Source: Karstenula rhodostoma CBS 690.94 (lineage: Eukaryota > Ascomycota > Dothideomycetes > Pleosporales > Didymosphaeriaceae). From it: DNA of 64,000 bases. The first letter of the stretch is position 1, and each line of letters starts with the position of its first letter. The stretch spans positions 1,577,601 to 1,641,600 of the forward strand of contig MU001493.1 of NCBI GenBank assembly GCA_010093485.1. Direction: 5' to 3'. Positions 24,901-36,333 of this stretch are shown one piece after another. The position numbers were made by a program, and so were the translations under genes. The notes under the pieces are model-generated. The model had not been told where the DNA came from. It did no database searches and saw nothing but the letters and a program-made list of their open reading frames with translations.

Positions 24901-27109
24901 ATCAGAGCTTCAGTCAACAAAGTCCGAATTGCACGTCTTGGAGAAAGAAAATGCCACCCTGCAAACGCAGCTCGCCAACAGCAGTACGGAGTTGAAAGAG
25001 TTACATAATAAGCACACCGAACTTGACGATCGCTTGAGCAGTGTCAAGAAGGACAAAGCCAGCCTTGAGAAGGATCTCAGCTCCGTACGGGGTCTTCATA
25101 GAGAATCAGAGACCACCACTGCGACTCTCCGTAGTCGAATTGATGAAATGGCTCAGGAGGTCGATAGTCTGCAGTCGAAGAAAGCCGAGGTTGAGCATCG
25201 ACTTGAGGAACTGACCAAATCTAACAATAGCGTGGAAAAGGAACTGCAGATTGCTCGCTCCCGTTTGTCGGTCTTCGAGAACGATACATCCGCTCTGCAC
25301 ACTCAATTGTCGGACGCGCACAACGAGCTCGACATCGTTCGCAAGAATAAATTCGATCTGGAGGAGCAATGCAAAACCGCAACTGATACAAGGAGTCAGA
25401 TTGAACAGGAGCTCGACGCACTTCGCTTACAGCTCCAAGAACGTGAATCGCAAGGGGCCACTATGGTTTCCAAGATCTCTGAAGCGGACAAGGAACTTGA
25501 GAACTTGAAGCAGACAAATGAGAAACTCGATGCTTCTGAAAGAGACCTGATGCATCGGCTCAAGGTAGCAGAGGAAGAGTTGCAGTCTGTCAAGACAGCC
25601 AACGCCCGGTTGGAGATGTTCCTTGAAAAAGTAGACCAAGATATGCTCATAGCAGAGGCTGCGTTCGCAGACAGCGAGCAACGGCTTGACGAATTTGTTG
25701 CAGATTCCGAAGCTAAGATCGATGCTGCCACGACTGCGAAACTCAAGTACAAGCGCCGGCTCACTGCTAGGAACAAGGAGATTGAGATTCTCATAGAAGA
25801 GAACTCGGGGCTGCATCACCATGTCAGTGACCAATCGCGCGAGCTGGAAACGCTTGTGCAGAGCAAGAACAAGTTGCTGGCCGAGGTCCAAGGCAAGGAG
25901 AAGACAATCCACGAGCTTGAGTTGACCCACGAAGAGCGATTGCGGAACGAACGCAAGAGCAAGGACGATCAGCTCGAAGAGCTTCGACGGATTCAAGTGC
26001 GCAGTGAGAGCAAGTACGAATCACAACTCAAAGAGCGAGATTCGACCATGTCAGACCTCAAGCAGGAGCAAGAGAACAGGTTGCGGTCAGAACTTGAGGG
26101 AAAGGACACCAAGATAGACAGGTTACAGAAGGACAAAGATGAGTTTGCCGCTTCTCTTGCAGCGGTGGAAGCGGAACTTTGGGAACTGCGCAAGAATAAA
26201 AACGAGTTCGAGGCACTAGTTGAGAGGCTCAACGAAAAGTTACGGCGTTTAGAGTCAGACCGTCCGCAAGAATCGGCAGGCAGTGTCACACGTGCGTTCT
26301 CTGATGCAAAGAGCCACCAGGAAGATGCCGAAGCACGTCCCTCGACACCCTCGACCCCAAAACGCATTACAAAGTTGGACAGCAATCACAGCGGCTCGAG
26401 CGTTCGGGCGGATGTACCACTCAACAGCACTGAGGCTCCAGAGGGCCGAATTTCATGGCTAAACGAAGTTGATCGCGTGCGGTTACTCCGTGACGAGGCT
26501 GCCAATCAGCTCAAGGGCATGAAAAAGGTGAAGAGTGAGCTGAAGAGGTCGCTCAAGGACAGTGACGCACAGCTACATGACTTGGAGAGGAGCGGCAAGA
26601 CGTGAGTGATGGCTTCTCGGCAGGCCTTTGTTCCATGTAGCAATACTGACTCAAGACTTAGTAGGCGCACGCCAACTGTCCTCCGCAAACGTTCACACTA
26701 CACGCCCACGCGCGAAGGTGAAACGCCATCACCCTCCCGGCCGTCGACGGCTGGCCTTGTCCCCAATCGCCTCTCGTCGCACCAACACAACTCGCTCTAC
26801 CAGGACAAAGAGCACGTTTCTGACCGGGAGCGCGCGGGGACTGCAAGCCCGGCTCGGCCCAAGACAGCTGGCCACGGGTCCTCGCCGCGAAGGTGGTCCA
26901 GTCTGCCACGACCGGGGAGCTCTTACGGTCCGGCGACGAGCAAGAACTACGGCAAGCTGGGTACAGGGCTGCAGGACGTGAATGAGCATGGTATGATGAT
27001 GGTCGAGAGGCCAAAGACAAGCTTGGGTGGCCCTGCCTCGCCGAGTCCAGGAGGAAGCGAGAAGAAGAGGTTCAGCAGTCTGAGGAAGTTGTTCCATAAG
27101 GAGTCGTGA
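21982..27109 (+). CDS. Long coiled-coil protein, function unknown
   Basis: Three exons, 21982-22618, 22668-26601 and 26662-27109, with introns of 49 and 60 nt, encode 1672 residues. Joining gives LQYSDPDPEVLNRMQPG at the first boundary and SGKTRRTPTVLRKR at the second. The N-terminal 210 residues include a basic helical segment (LKNQRNQLRTQLKLHQ). From about residue 290 to 1400 the chain is almost continuous heptad-repeat coiled coil, rich in Glu, Leu, Gln and Ser. The C-terminal 170 residues are disordered, Pro/Ser/Arg-rich with repeated RPSTAG/RPKTAG-like motifs, and end in a basic patch (KKRFSSLRKLFHKES). The shape suits a cytoskeletal, spindle-pole, septal or vesicle-tethering scaffold, but nothing identifies a family. 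Database names based on myosin or Uso1 similarity would reflect coiled-coil composition only. Confidence 0.85.
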
Positions 27110-28185
27110 GGGTGGCCTTTTTTCCCCCCTGTTATCTTCGAGTTGGCACCTTTTTTCTTTTGTTGATGGTGGGGGTTAATGAGTAGGATGGGTCAGGATG
27201 ACGCACAGCATGCATGGTTTTCTTTGGGTATTCATGAGCGTAGCGTCGCAACATGGGGTTGCGCGCGGTTTTGCCTGGGTTCTGCATGGCGAAGGCACGG
27301 TGTAACGAAGCAATGATGATGGTGTACATGTCAATTCTGGTGCCCCTGATGCTTATCTCAGGTCAACATGCCTGCGCTTGACAAGTAAACATGGTGGCAT
27401 TCCAGGCGCAAAGCATACGCTGTCGGGTACACGCCGCTCGCATGGTACGGCAACCTTGCAGTGCGCGGTCGCACTGTGAGTCGAGCTGCGACATGCGGGC
27501 GGAATGACGAGGGGAAGTATTGTGGTCGGCCGGCGTCGGAGTAGATTTCGGAATAGATGGCGGTATCGGCGCTAGGCAATGGGCTCTGGCTGTGATTGGC
27601 CCATTGGCTATCTCCCTCTAGGCTGATCAATCACCTGCGCCCTTCCTCGCTCGACAACATGTCGTTGGGTTGCCCTTTGCAGCCTTCGAGATGCCGGGGA
27701 TCATGGCGCTCGCATTGTTGACAGTGCCGTGTGCCGTGTGCCGTGTGCCGTGGACTGCATGCTATCTCGACACAAAGACGGCCTGCGTTTGCATCTTGTT
27801 GCGTGAGCGCGAGTGGCTGGACTCGCCAAGTGGACGAGCAGCGGGGAAAGGGCGTGCGACAGGTCGTTTCCCGGCGGGACAGGCTAGTGCCAATGCCAGT
27901 GCCAGACTCAACTGAGAACCTGGAGCTGCCGCCATGTAGCTATAAGATCACCTGCTCGGCCTGCATTTCCACCCCAAGTCAAAGTCCAAATCCAAGTCCA
28001 AGCCCTCTCCAACGACCTCTCCTACGCCCCGCCGACTGACGGCCCTCTCGACCTCTGATCTTTTGCTCTTGCCTCTCCTGGGGCCCACGCCCGTCTTATC
28101 CGCTTCCAACCAACCAGCACGTGGCCACGCCCATCCCACCTTCTTTGTTCACCCCGTAGGCCAAGCGGGCACGCGCTCGGCCAGA
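27110..28185. other. Intergenic, coiled-coil gene to arrestin gene
   Basis: 1.08 kb without supportable coding. A short direct repeat of the type GTGCCGT occurs near 27723-27755, and a pyrimidine-rich stretch precedes the arrestin gene (27960-28150), as in many fungal promoters. Confidence 0.5.
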
Positions 28186-29919
28186 ATGCCAGTCTATCCC
28201 CTGGTGCCACTGCCACCTCCAGCCCGGAGAGACTCCAACACAATGCACGCCATTGGGAATCATCTTCAACATCGCGTGCTCCAGCTCGCACACCATGGAC
28301 AGCCTACCATTGACATCGAGCTTGACGAAAGCCACCATGCGACCCATCGTGCAATCACCAGCTACTCCACCATGGACACCGTGTATGTGCATCACTCCGA
28401 CTGCCCTCCGGCTATATATACTAACTGTGCAGCAGCGAAGGTAAAGTCCACATCACAGTGCACCATGACACCAACTTCAGGGAGATCGAGATCGCATTCA
28501 CAGGTGAGTACGGTTCGGGTGGAATTCGCTAGACTTGGTTCGCTGATCGAGGTGCAGGCACGGCACACGTATTCGTAGAACGGCTGACAACCACACCTTC
28601 CATGAGCGGACGAACAGAAGCATCCCACAAGTTCCTCACACTGAAGATGCCTCTCAACCCTGACGACATCCCTCCTTCACGTATCCTGCGAGCAGGCAAA
28701 ACGTACACCTTGCCATTCGTATTCACCATCCCGACCCAGCTCCTCCCGAAAGCATGGTGAGTGCCCACCAACAGAACGCCCACGGATCAATCATTGATAC
28801 GGTTCCAGTCCTCATGATGTCGCTTCAGACTACGTTCGCCAGACGCACCTCATGCTTCCGCCGAGCATGGGCGACGCCGAGCTGTCTGGATTCGGTGCCA
28901 TCCTTCTCGACGACCTGGCTCCCGAAATGGCAAAAATCACATATGGAGTCAAGGCGCGAATTATGCAGGTACACGAAGATAAGCTTGTACTATTGGCACA
29001 GAAGACGAGGAAGGTCCGCGTGAAGCCTGCATTTGAAGAGCAGCCACCACTCAACACCGATGGAAACAAGGAATTCCGTCCGAGGCTCCAACGAAACATC
29101 AAAAAGGGTTTGTTCAAAGGGAAGGCCGGCACCCTCATTGCACAAGCCAGCCAACCGAAGCCCTTGGTAATCCCAGGCGCCCGGACTTTGGGTGCAGGAC
29201 CAATCGCAACTAGGGCAAAGGTTTTACTCCGCTTTGACCCCGCGGACGAGAACAGCTTGCCTCCCAGGCTGGGTTCTCTCAAGACGAGCATGAAGGCCTC
29301 GACATTCTACGCTTCCAGCGCAAGAAACAACCTCCCCACACGAGATAACCTCTGCTACGACCACACTCAAGGAGCATACACAGATACGATTCCCATCTCC
29401 ACCATGTGCATCGGAACAACCGCACAATGGGAACAGCAGCCCGCGTCCGCCAATCCGCCAACCAAGGAAGACCTTGAGCGCCGCGACTCTGGAATCTCCG
29501 ATTGCTCTGGCATCTCTGCACCCGCCTACGAATCCAACATCCCTCCTCCTTCCTCCAACTACAAGGGCGGCTCTTTCTATACCGCCTTCATCGTTGTGCC
29601 CATAACGATGCCCTTGAACAAGAACTTCCTCCCAACCTTCCATTCCTGCCTTATCTCTCGCGTATACGCCGTGAGCATGAACCTTTCAGTGCATGCACCC
29701 GGACTCGGCGACCCAACGCTAGCGCTCAAGGTGCCGCTACAGGTGTGCGCGGAGGGGAGCGCAACAGGCAACGAGAACGCGAGGGTCCGAAGCGAGGAGG
29801 CTGCCGGGATTCTGGCCGAAGCAGACAGGCTTCTTTTGCCCAGAGGCGTCGCGCCGCCGACAGTGGATCTGCCTCCCGAGTATGTCGCTTTGTCATCTGG
29901 TATCACTGTTGCAGGATAA
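28186..29919 (+). CDS. Alpha-arrestin with PPxY motif (Rsp5 adaptor-like)
   Basis: Four exons, 28186-28382, 28433-28503, 28558-28756 and 28809-29919, with introns of 50, 54 and 52 nt, encode 525 residues. The arrestin N fold shows as IDIELDESHH...TMDTVSEGKVHITV, FREIEIAFTG and HKFLTLKMP. A YTLPFVFTIPTQLLPKACPH segment follows, running into a longer C-terminal arrestin-like region (ITYGVKARIM, KVLLRFDP, SCLISRVYAVSMNLSVH). Residues 511-514 near the C-terminus read PPEY, a perfect PPxY motif of the kind that binds WW domains of the ubiquitin ligase Rsp5. The likely role is ligase recruitment to plasma-membrane transporters or receptors for endocytosis (inference from family). A second in-frame ATG at 28243 is an alternative start. 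Confidence 0.88.
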
Positions 29920-32019
29920 AATGGTATTTGACTGGAAGGATTGCTATGTTGGAGGAGATTTTGTATACCCTGGGGTTTGACACGGCGTCACGATATTTGG
30001 GCTCATGTTCATGTGAAGATTGGGAGGATTTGGGAGGCAAAATTGTATAAAGGTGTAGGTTCGGGACTTTTTACTTCTCCGGATCTACGATGGATTCGTG
30101 TTGACTCGTTTGATACCCTACGATGGCGCACTGTACATTTTCAGTCAGTTTGGAGAATGGATACTACATGGATAGGAATGCAGACGTGCATTCAAAAAAC
30201 GAATGCGAAAGCTTTTACCTACATTATCGTGGTCATATACATATATTAGTCGCATCCAACGAAACTGAAGCTGCAATGCACGCGCTGGGTTCTGTTGCAC
30301 CTTCGCAGAGTACATCACTCCTAAAGGTTGGCGTGTTCTTCGTCGATGCCGTTGCACGGCGTACAACATCATGCGCAGCCAGCTTATCAAGGCGAGACAG
30401 GGTCTCGCCCTCGTGGCATGGGGATACAAGCAAGGAGATCTAGACTGCTCCTTCATGGCCCACGTGTATCGGTGACCCCTGGACGGGTGCGTGCTGTGAG
30501 GGGGCCTTTACGCACTGACCTAGCATGAACGTAAGTTGACTACGCTGGGGATCACCGTGTACTGCCATAAGCACCGAGCGTCAGAGGTGCGAGGCCATTA
30601 CGGTCGGGGTACTAGTCTGCACGCAATAAGTAAGTGATTGCCGAAACGAGTCCGATTATGATGGGCGAGGTGGGGTTTAGCGTTCAGAGGTTGAGAAGAT
30701 GTTGATTGCTGGTTTTGAAAGCATGGCCGCATCCCGCTGTCTGTGCTTGATCTTGGAGAACAAGCACGGATGGGGTTGCGGTGCTCATATGGCCCCAGCG
30801 TATTCATCATGGATTTAGGGGGAATGGCAAAAGCGTAATGACACAAACTTACCTTGGGCTGTAGATGACGTGCATCTTGGCTGGTAGGCTCGTGCTGCAT
30901 CACAGTACGCTGTGTGTGAAGTGTCTCTGGAGCTGGAAGGAACAAGTTAACACGGTCCGGTAACTCGCTTGCAAGCTTGCGTCGGAGAATGCGTATGGAA
31001 GGTGGCACCATCTCATCCACGTGGTGATACAGGTCCTTACCTTCGCTGTACTAGGTGCCGCGCGTTGGAAAGCCAGTCACGGCACCAAAGTGTGCCGCAT
31101 CTCGAACGGAAAGGTACCAGATCAGCGGGAGTCGATGAGGTAGGTGGTTCCTGCAAGCCTCGTGCTATTTGCACATGTGTAGGTGCTCGCGCAGGTCCTC
31201 ACCGCATACATGTGCATACCCGCCGAGACCAGACCATCAGGCTGGTTCACGCCTTTGACCGGGAGGAGAAACCATAGTCTGCCGCATGCGGGCACTCGAC
31301 CGAACACTGCATGGTGTCGGAACACATGTTGCACACGGCAAGCCCAGGGCTCATGCTGGAGCGTAGAAGTGGGAAACGAAGGGCGTGGACTGAGATTGGA
31401 TCTTCCTTCGCATTCGATGGGCGCGTCAGCTGCGTATATGGCGCATGTTGAGAGGAGAAACGGGACTGGCTCTCGCGGCAAAACGGAGTGCCAGGCGTGG
31501 GTGCGATGCGAAGGCAGGTCATGAGTCGCAGGAGTCGAGCTGGCATGGATCCATGCAGCGGCGATGAAGAGGTGCAGCCCGCACATGGGCATGCGATGCG
31601 ATGGCGGCAGCGCGTGATTGCGATGGGTAGGCAAAGTTTATTTGGGTGGCTAGGGTAGGGCCGTCGCCAACTGCGGGAAGCACATACGAAACGCCGGCCA
31701 AACGTGACCGACAGCGATGACAGCGACGGGCGCCTGCGACGGGAGGAGAGTCGGGACTGGTGGTGCTGGGCTCACTGGAGTGGTGTTTGAAGCCGGACAC
31801 GCATCCCTCTTGGAGGCGCCAGCGGCTGCGCAAAGCGCAGTGGGGGACGGCAGTCGGCCAACGGCGAAGGACGGCAATCCACGACCAACACGTCAGAGAA
31901 ACTGGAGCGCGGATGCAGAGTGGCGCGGCGCAGACAGGCGAGCGCCAAAGCACTTTATTGGCGACGGCCAGCGATTCATCCTCCTCGCATGCTTGCCGCA
32001 GTGAGGAGTGGTGAGGAAT

Positions 32020-32032
32020 CCCCCCCCCCCCC
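32020..32032 (+). repeat. Homopolymer, 13 C
   Basis: Thirteen consecutive C residues in intergenic DNA. Such runs are polymorphic and error-prone in assembly. Confidence 0.9.
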
Positions 32033-32171
32033 GCCTCCCCATTACCCACGACTCACGACCAAGGCAAGGCGGCGTCGTCCCGCGGTCCCAGCACTCCGGT
32101 ATCGCCCGGCCACCCATTGAAAGCGTTCAACACGCACACTCCATGGCCTCTCGATCGCTTGCCCTTGGATT

Positions 32172-32204
32172 GGATCTGGATCTGGATCTGGATCTGGATC
32201 TGGA
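32172..32204 (+). repeat. Hexanucleotide microsatellite (GGATCT)5.5
   Basis: Five perfect GGATCT units plus GGA. Translated on the minus strand it gives alternating Asp-Pro or Arg-Ser, which is why frames appear open here; not coding. Confidence 0.95.
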
Positions 32205-33890
32205 CACGGTAGCCTGATGGTGCGAACCGCCATGCTTCCATGCACGCGGCCTGCACACCCGTTTGCGCGCACGTTTCTTGTCCCTCCCCTCGATACTCAC
32301 TCCGCCCACAAGCTTCATGCCCCATGCCCCACGCCCCATGCAAGCTCCAACCCAGTCTCATCCCGGCGCGCTGGAGTGCTCGATCCTGACAAGCAACGGC
32401 TGAATTCTCCGCCACTGACATGCAGTCACGCTTCACGCAGCGAGGCCAACGGACAACGGTCCCGCCTCGTCAGACCGCCTGTTTGCACGCTCCGCCGTCG
32501 CCATTGCAAGGCCGAAGCTCGGCCCATGGGTTCCGCCGTGTCGGGAATGCCTACGAGCGAACCTGCCGTTCAAAGCACCCGGCCCCGGATGCGGCAAGCC
32601 ATGTGGACACTGTTTCCCTTCCGTGTCCGTAGAAAGTAATGTGCGTGCTTCATTCCAGACACCTCTCGCCGCTACCACAGCCGCTGCATGACACGAGGCA
32701 CACGGTTGGGTAGCCGTGATGCGCTGCAACCGCAAGGTCCCATTCCCAGCTACTGTGCCCGCCGCCGGCGGCAACAGGGACGGCTCGCCTTTGCAGGGCG
32801 GCTCAGGGCGGCTCGCGAGGTACCGGGAGCTTGGTCACCGCCGAGGCTGCTGCGGTAGCCGCCCCTCTCTCCACCCAACTCCTGCTCCCGAAGCCCACGT
32901 CGAAGCCGCACGCCCACGTCCATTTCACAGCGTAGGAGCGAGACCAACTTGATTCAGCCATTATATACCATCTGGAACGCGTATCGGATACCGAGCCATC
33001 GCACCACGCCTGCAGCGCTTCGTCCAACGACAGGGTCCGCTTCCAACCCCCCAACCTGACGTGCGTCCGAGTGCTGCCACCGATTCCCAGCCTTGTCATG
33101 CAGCGACGAAATACGTCATCTGCATCGAGCCCACCAGGGGAACAGCCGACAGCCGCAAACAAGTCGGCTGCAAATCGCATGCCAGCCTACGCCGAAATGC
33201 TTTCCAACCCTGAGACCACAGCTGCCAACGAAGCAGTAAGAAGAAGAAAATAACGATAAAAAGCCCGCGGAAAGGGGTCGAGAGGGTGTGATAGGACATG
33301 ATGCGGAATGCTAATGAAATTCGACCGCTCCAAACAGGCAGGCGCGGTTACAATCTGCGTGGATTCGGCAAAACAATACCGTGAGACAAAGTGCCAAGCA
33401 ATTAAGGTATCAATAATAATACGGAACTGTGAGATGCTTGCCGAAATCGAGACGAGAACGCCTGGTAGTGTGCAGCCGCCGACCGAGAACTCCATTTTTG
33501 TCCCACGCACGCATGCGCCACCAAAAGAAAACAGGTCAAACGTCGTGAGTAGAATCGAACATGGGGATATCGGTACGAGGGTCAGGTCATGATCGAGATA
33601 ATAGGGTGTCGTTATGCATAGGCGTGTCCTAGGGCCGCGCCAAGGACCGCCGTGATGTGATGGGAGTTGAGCACACAGAGCCGTACAGTCATGGTTGCCA
33701 TTGGAGGTACAACAACGTCAACGAGGACCCAAGAAAGGGGCCTAGTACGAGGTATGGATGCCGTGGAATGCCCGAGACCGAAATGGGCCGAGTGGGACAC
33801 ACAGGTGCCGAGTACGAGTGCCCGATGCCTATCGCACCGGTGGGATGAGTGATGTCGCAATGGGGCGAGGAGCTAATGGTCCAGCTGCCA

Positions 33891-35288
33891 TCATTGTCCT
33901 GGTCGGCGGGCGGTCCAGATGTGGCTATTGAGCAAGGAATCAGCGCTGTGACATCAATGAATTGGTGTGACGGGTTTGACTTACATGTTGTTGTACGCAT
34001 GAATTTTGCGGTTACATACTTCGCGGCGTACGGCCTCGACAAGCGGCTTGACGTGCTCGTTCATATTCCACCGGTTCACGCGTGTGAAAGGCGCAGCGCT
34101 CAAGGCCTCCAGGCCCTCGGTTAGGCCTAGGTTGTACCACCTACCAATATCCCTTTGGTGGGGGTCAGCGGGCCATGAGTTGTATGGCGCACGGACGATG
34201 GTCTCCTGGATATCAATAAACCCAGCTGCTTGCAGGAGCTGGCGAGTGCGGTGGTCATACGCAATAGGGCGGTCAACGCGAGCTGTGGCATCCGCGAGGT
34301 AGGTGTACCACTGCTTGAGGTGGCTGTCTGGCGAGAGTGTGCCGTCGTCGCAGCGGGGCTCCAGGTCAATTTCGACGTGCTCTATCCACCCAGAACCAGG
34401 TTTCAGGTGCCTAGCGCAATTAGCACGGCGACGCATGGGACCGCAGGACATGCATACGTAAAGATTTTTTGGTACATCTCGGGCCAGCTCGTGATACTGC
34501 CGCAGGCCATCCGAAGATGGACCAGATCGAATGATTCCTCGCCGAGGGCCCACGGGCTCTCGTAGTCGCGTGGGACGCGAAAACGCAGGTTCGGAGGAAT
34601 TCTGTGGGCGCGCAGTCAGTAATTGCACCAATTGCGGGCTGCAGGCGGGTATGCTCACTTCTCGGGCTGGATGTTGACCAGATCCAAGCCGTAGACCTAG
34701 GGGAGCGGGTTAGCGATTGCCGCTTCTGGCAGCGGCGAGGCGGTCGCATACCTCAGCGTTCAGGTATTTGCTGCACGATTATTAGCACGGCGGATGCAGC
34801 ATCCGGTAGCAGCTCACTCACTCGGCCATGTCAATCGCCCAGATGCCGGTTCCGCAGCCCAAGTCGAGGATGCGGGGCGCCCAATGCTGCGGGATCGGGG
34901 CCTGGTGCAGGTGTTCTCTTCGTGCGACGAGGAACAGCTTGTGGTAGATGTCCATGCGGTCCTTCTCGGGCTCATCGCACGGATACATGTAGAGACCGCG
35001 TCGGAAGCCGTGGTAGAGACGACCATTCTCTTCGTAGTTGTGAGAAGCAGGAACGACCAACCTGCAGCTCGGGTCAGCGTGGGTGTCGCAAGCATGCGTG
35101 GTGCCATTCGGCGTTTGCGCAGGCGAGTTGGACTTTGAGCGGGATACAAGGAATTGGAGCAGCGTGGGTGGATTTGAGGCGGGTTGGACTGCGAGCGTGC
35201 GGCGTGGTGTGCGTGGTGTGCGTGGTGTGCGTGGTAGGGGCTCGTAGCACCAAGCGGGGACGGGCTGCACTCACCCATTTGAAGCCAT
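33891..35288 (-). CDS. LAE1: LAE1/LaeA-type methyltransferase, global regulator of secondary metabolism
   Basis: Seven exons, 35275-35288, 34822-35061, 34752-34770, 34659-34696, 34458-34601, 33985-34410 and 33891-33924, encode 304 residues; all phases fit. Introns are 213, 51, 55, 57, 47 and 60 nt. The protein reads MASNG then [15 protein letters not shown], followed by the SAM-binding motif ILDLGCGTG at residues 69-77. Later come [21 protein letters not shown], the [20 protein letters not shown] block, [10 protein letters not shown] and the terminal IHAYNNIHIWTARR. This is the LaeA/Lae1 pattern closely. LaeA acts in the nucleus with VeA and VelB to link light and development to secondary-metabolite clusters. 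An in-frame ATG at 35297 would add three residues (MVT). Intron 1 is unusually long and holds a 9-nt tandem repeat. Confidence 0.94.
35202..35236 (+). repeat. 9-nt tandem repeat in LAE1 intron 1
   Basis: Three perfect GCGTGGTGT units and a partial fourth, wholly inside the 213-nt first intron of LAE1. Unit length is a multiple of three, so a false His-Ala-His frame appears on the minus strand. Confidence 0.9.
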
Positions 35289-35768
35289 CGTAACCATTGG
35301 AGCAGCGCTGCTTCGCATACAGCGCTCGCGGGCGGACGGACAGGTGCGGGTAACGTGTCGTCTGGGCCAGGAGCGAGCGAGGGAGCGAGCGAGGGAGGGA
35401 GTAGCTAGCCGCTGGTCATCAGACGGCTGCGCGCGGTCGAGGTCGCGGAGATGCAATGTACGGGCTCGGGCAGCAGTAGGCGACGGCGACGGCGAGGGAT
35501 CGGGCGAGAGCGACGGGGGCGAGGGAGCGGGAGCAATGGACTCGCAGGGCGTGCGGGAGACGAGGTTAATAACGGCGGACCCAGGTTGCGGAGAGAGGGT
35601 GTGTGCCGGGGGGAGCGGAATACACAGTACAACACAAGGCGCACCACCAATGCCCACGGAGCAGGGACGGGCGGCGTATTTAAGAGACCAAGGGACGACC
35701 CCCGAACGCTGGCGGAGGCTAGGTGTGCACGAGCACGAGCGCGAGCAGCACGCTGAGCACAGCAAGCA

Positions 35769-35803
35769 GCCTCAAGGCTCAAGGCTCAAGGCTCAAGGCT
35801 CAA
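35769..35803 (+). repeat. Heptanucleotide minisatellite (GGCTCAA)5
   Basis: Four perfect GGCTCAA units preceded by one variant GCCTCAA, about 480 bp upstream of the LAE1 start. Confidence 0.95.
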
Positions 35804-36303
35804 GTTACCCCGGCTGGCAGGCCAGGAGGAGCCACAGGAGCCCGCTGCACCGCTGCACCGCTGACGCCCGCTCTGTGAGCATCGGCGGCCACGGCGACTG
35901 GGAACCGCGCATTAACAGCTCGCGAATATTAATTAGCGTCACGGGCCCCCTGCGCTGCTACTCGCGCATGCACGGAGACAGGCTGAAAAGCGGTTAGACG
36001 CAGCTTCCGAAGCCCAGCCTGTCGGGACGCGGGCCTGCGTGGAACAGTGCGCCGTCAAAGTCCCAGTCGGCCGGTGCCCATCGGCCAGCGGCCAGCGCTG
36101 AGCTTGCAACCCACACTGGGCCGCCCACGACGCCCCCAGCGCCCACTGCCCTGCCCGTCGAGAGGCCGTGCCGTCGCTGTCTATGTACTGACGGGAAACA
36201 CGACACAGCCTCCCCATCAACGTCGCCGAGTCATTCATCCATGCGTGCCTTCCCGTCCAATCACCGCACCCCTGCGTCCGATCCGCTCGCAGTCCGCCCT
36301 CGC

Positions 36304-36333
36304 ACACCACCACCCACCACCACCACCACCACC
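36304..36333 (+). repeat. CCA-type trinucleotide repeat
   Basis: An interrupted CAC/CCA run of about ten units in G+C-rich intergenic DNA. Confidence 0.85.

Larger units (their letters stand above)
29920..33890. other. Gene-free interval of about 4 kb
   Basis: Between the arrestin stop and the LAE1 stop no frame shows a domain, a plausible splice chain or recognised homology. Frames of 100-175 codons overlap antisense frames of similar length, as expected of G+C-rich non-coding DNA. It contains a run of 13 C (32020-32032) and a GGATCT hexamer array (32172-32204). No tRNA or rRNA gene was recognised. A non-coding transcript cannot be excluded. Confidence 0.5.

Noticed and set aside
31519..32049. 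176-codon minus-strand frame in gene-free DNA
   Set aside because: Overlaps open frames in other phases and a poly-C run; no domain, no splice logic.
32053..32436. Minus-strand frame rich in Arg-Ser or Asp-Pro repeats
   Set aside because: The repeats are the translated GGATCT microsatellite.
33540..33600. GTTCGATTC on the minus strand as a possible tRNA T-loop
   Set aside because: The neighbouring sequence does not pair as a T-stem and there is no cloverleaf.
35271..35765. 164-codon minus-strand frame upstream of LAE1
   Set aside because: It covers the LAE1 leader and first exon; G+C-rich low-complexity sequence rather than a separate gene. A longer LAE1 N-terminus from it is possible but unsupported.
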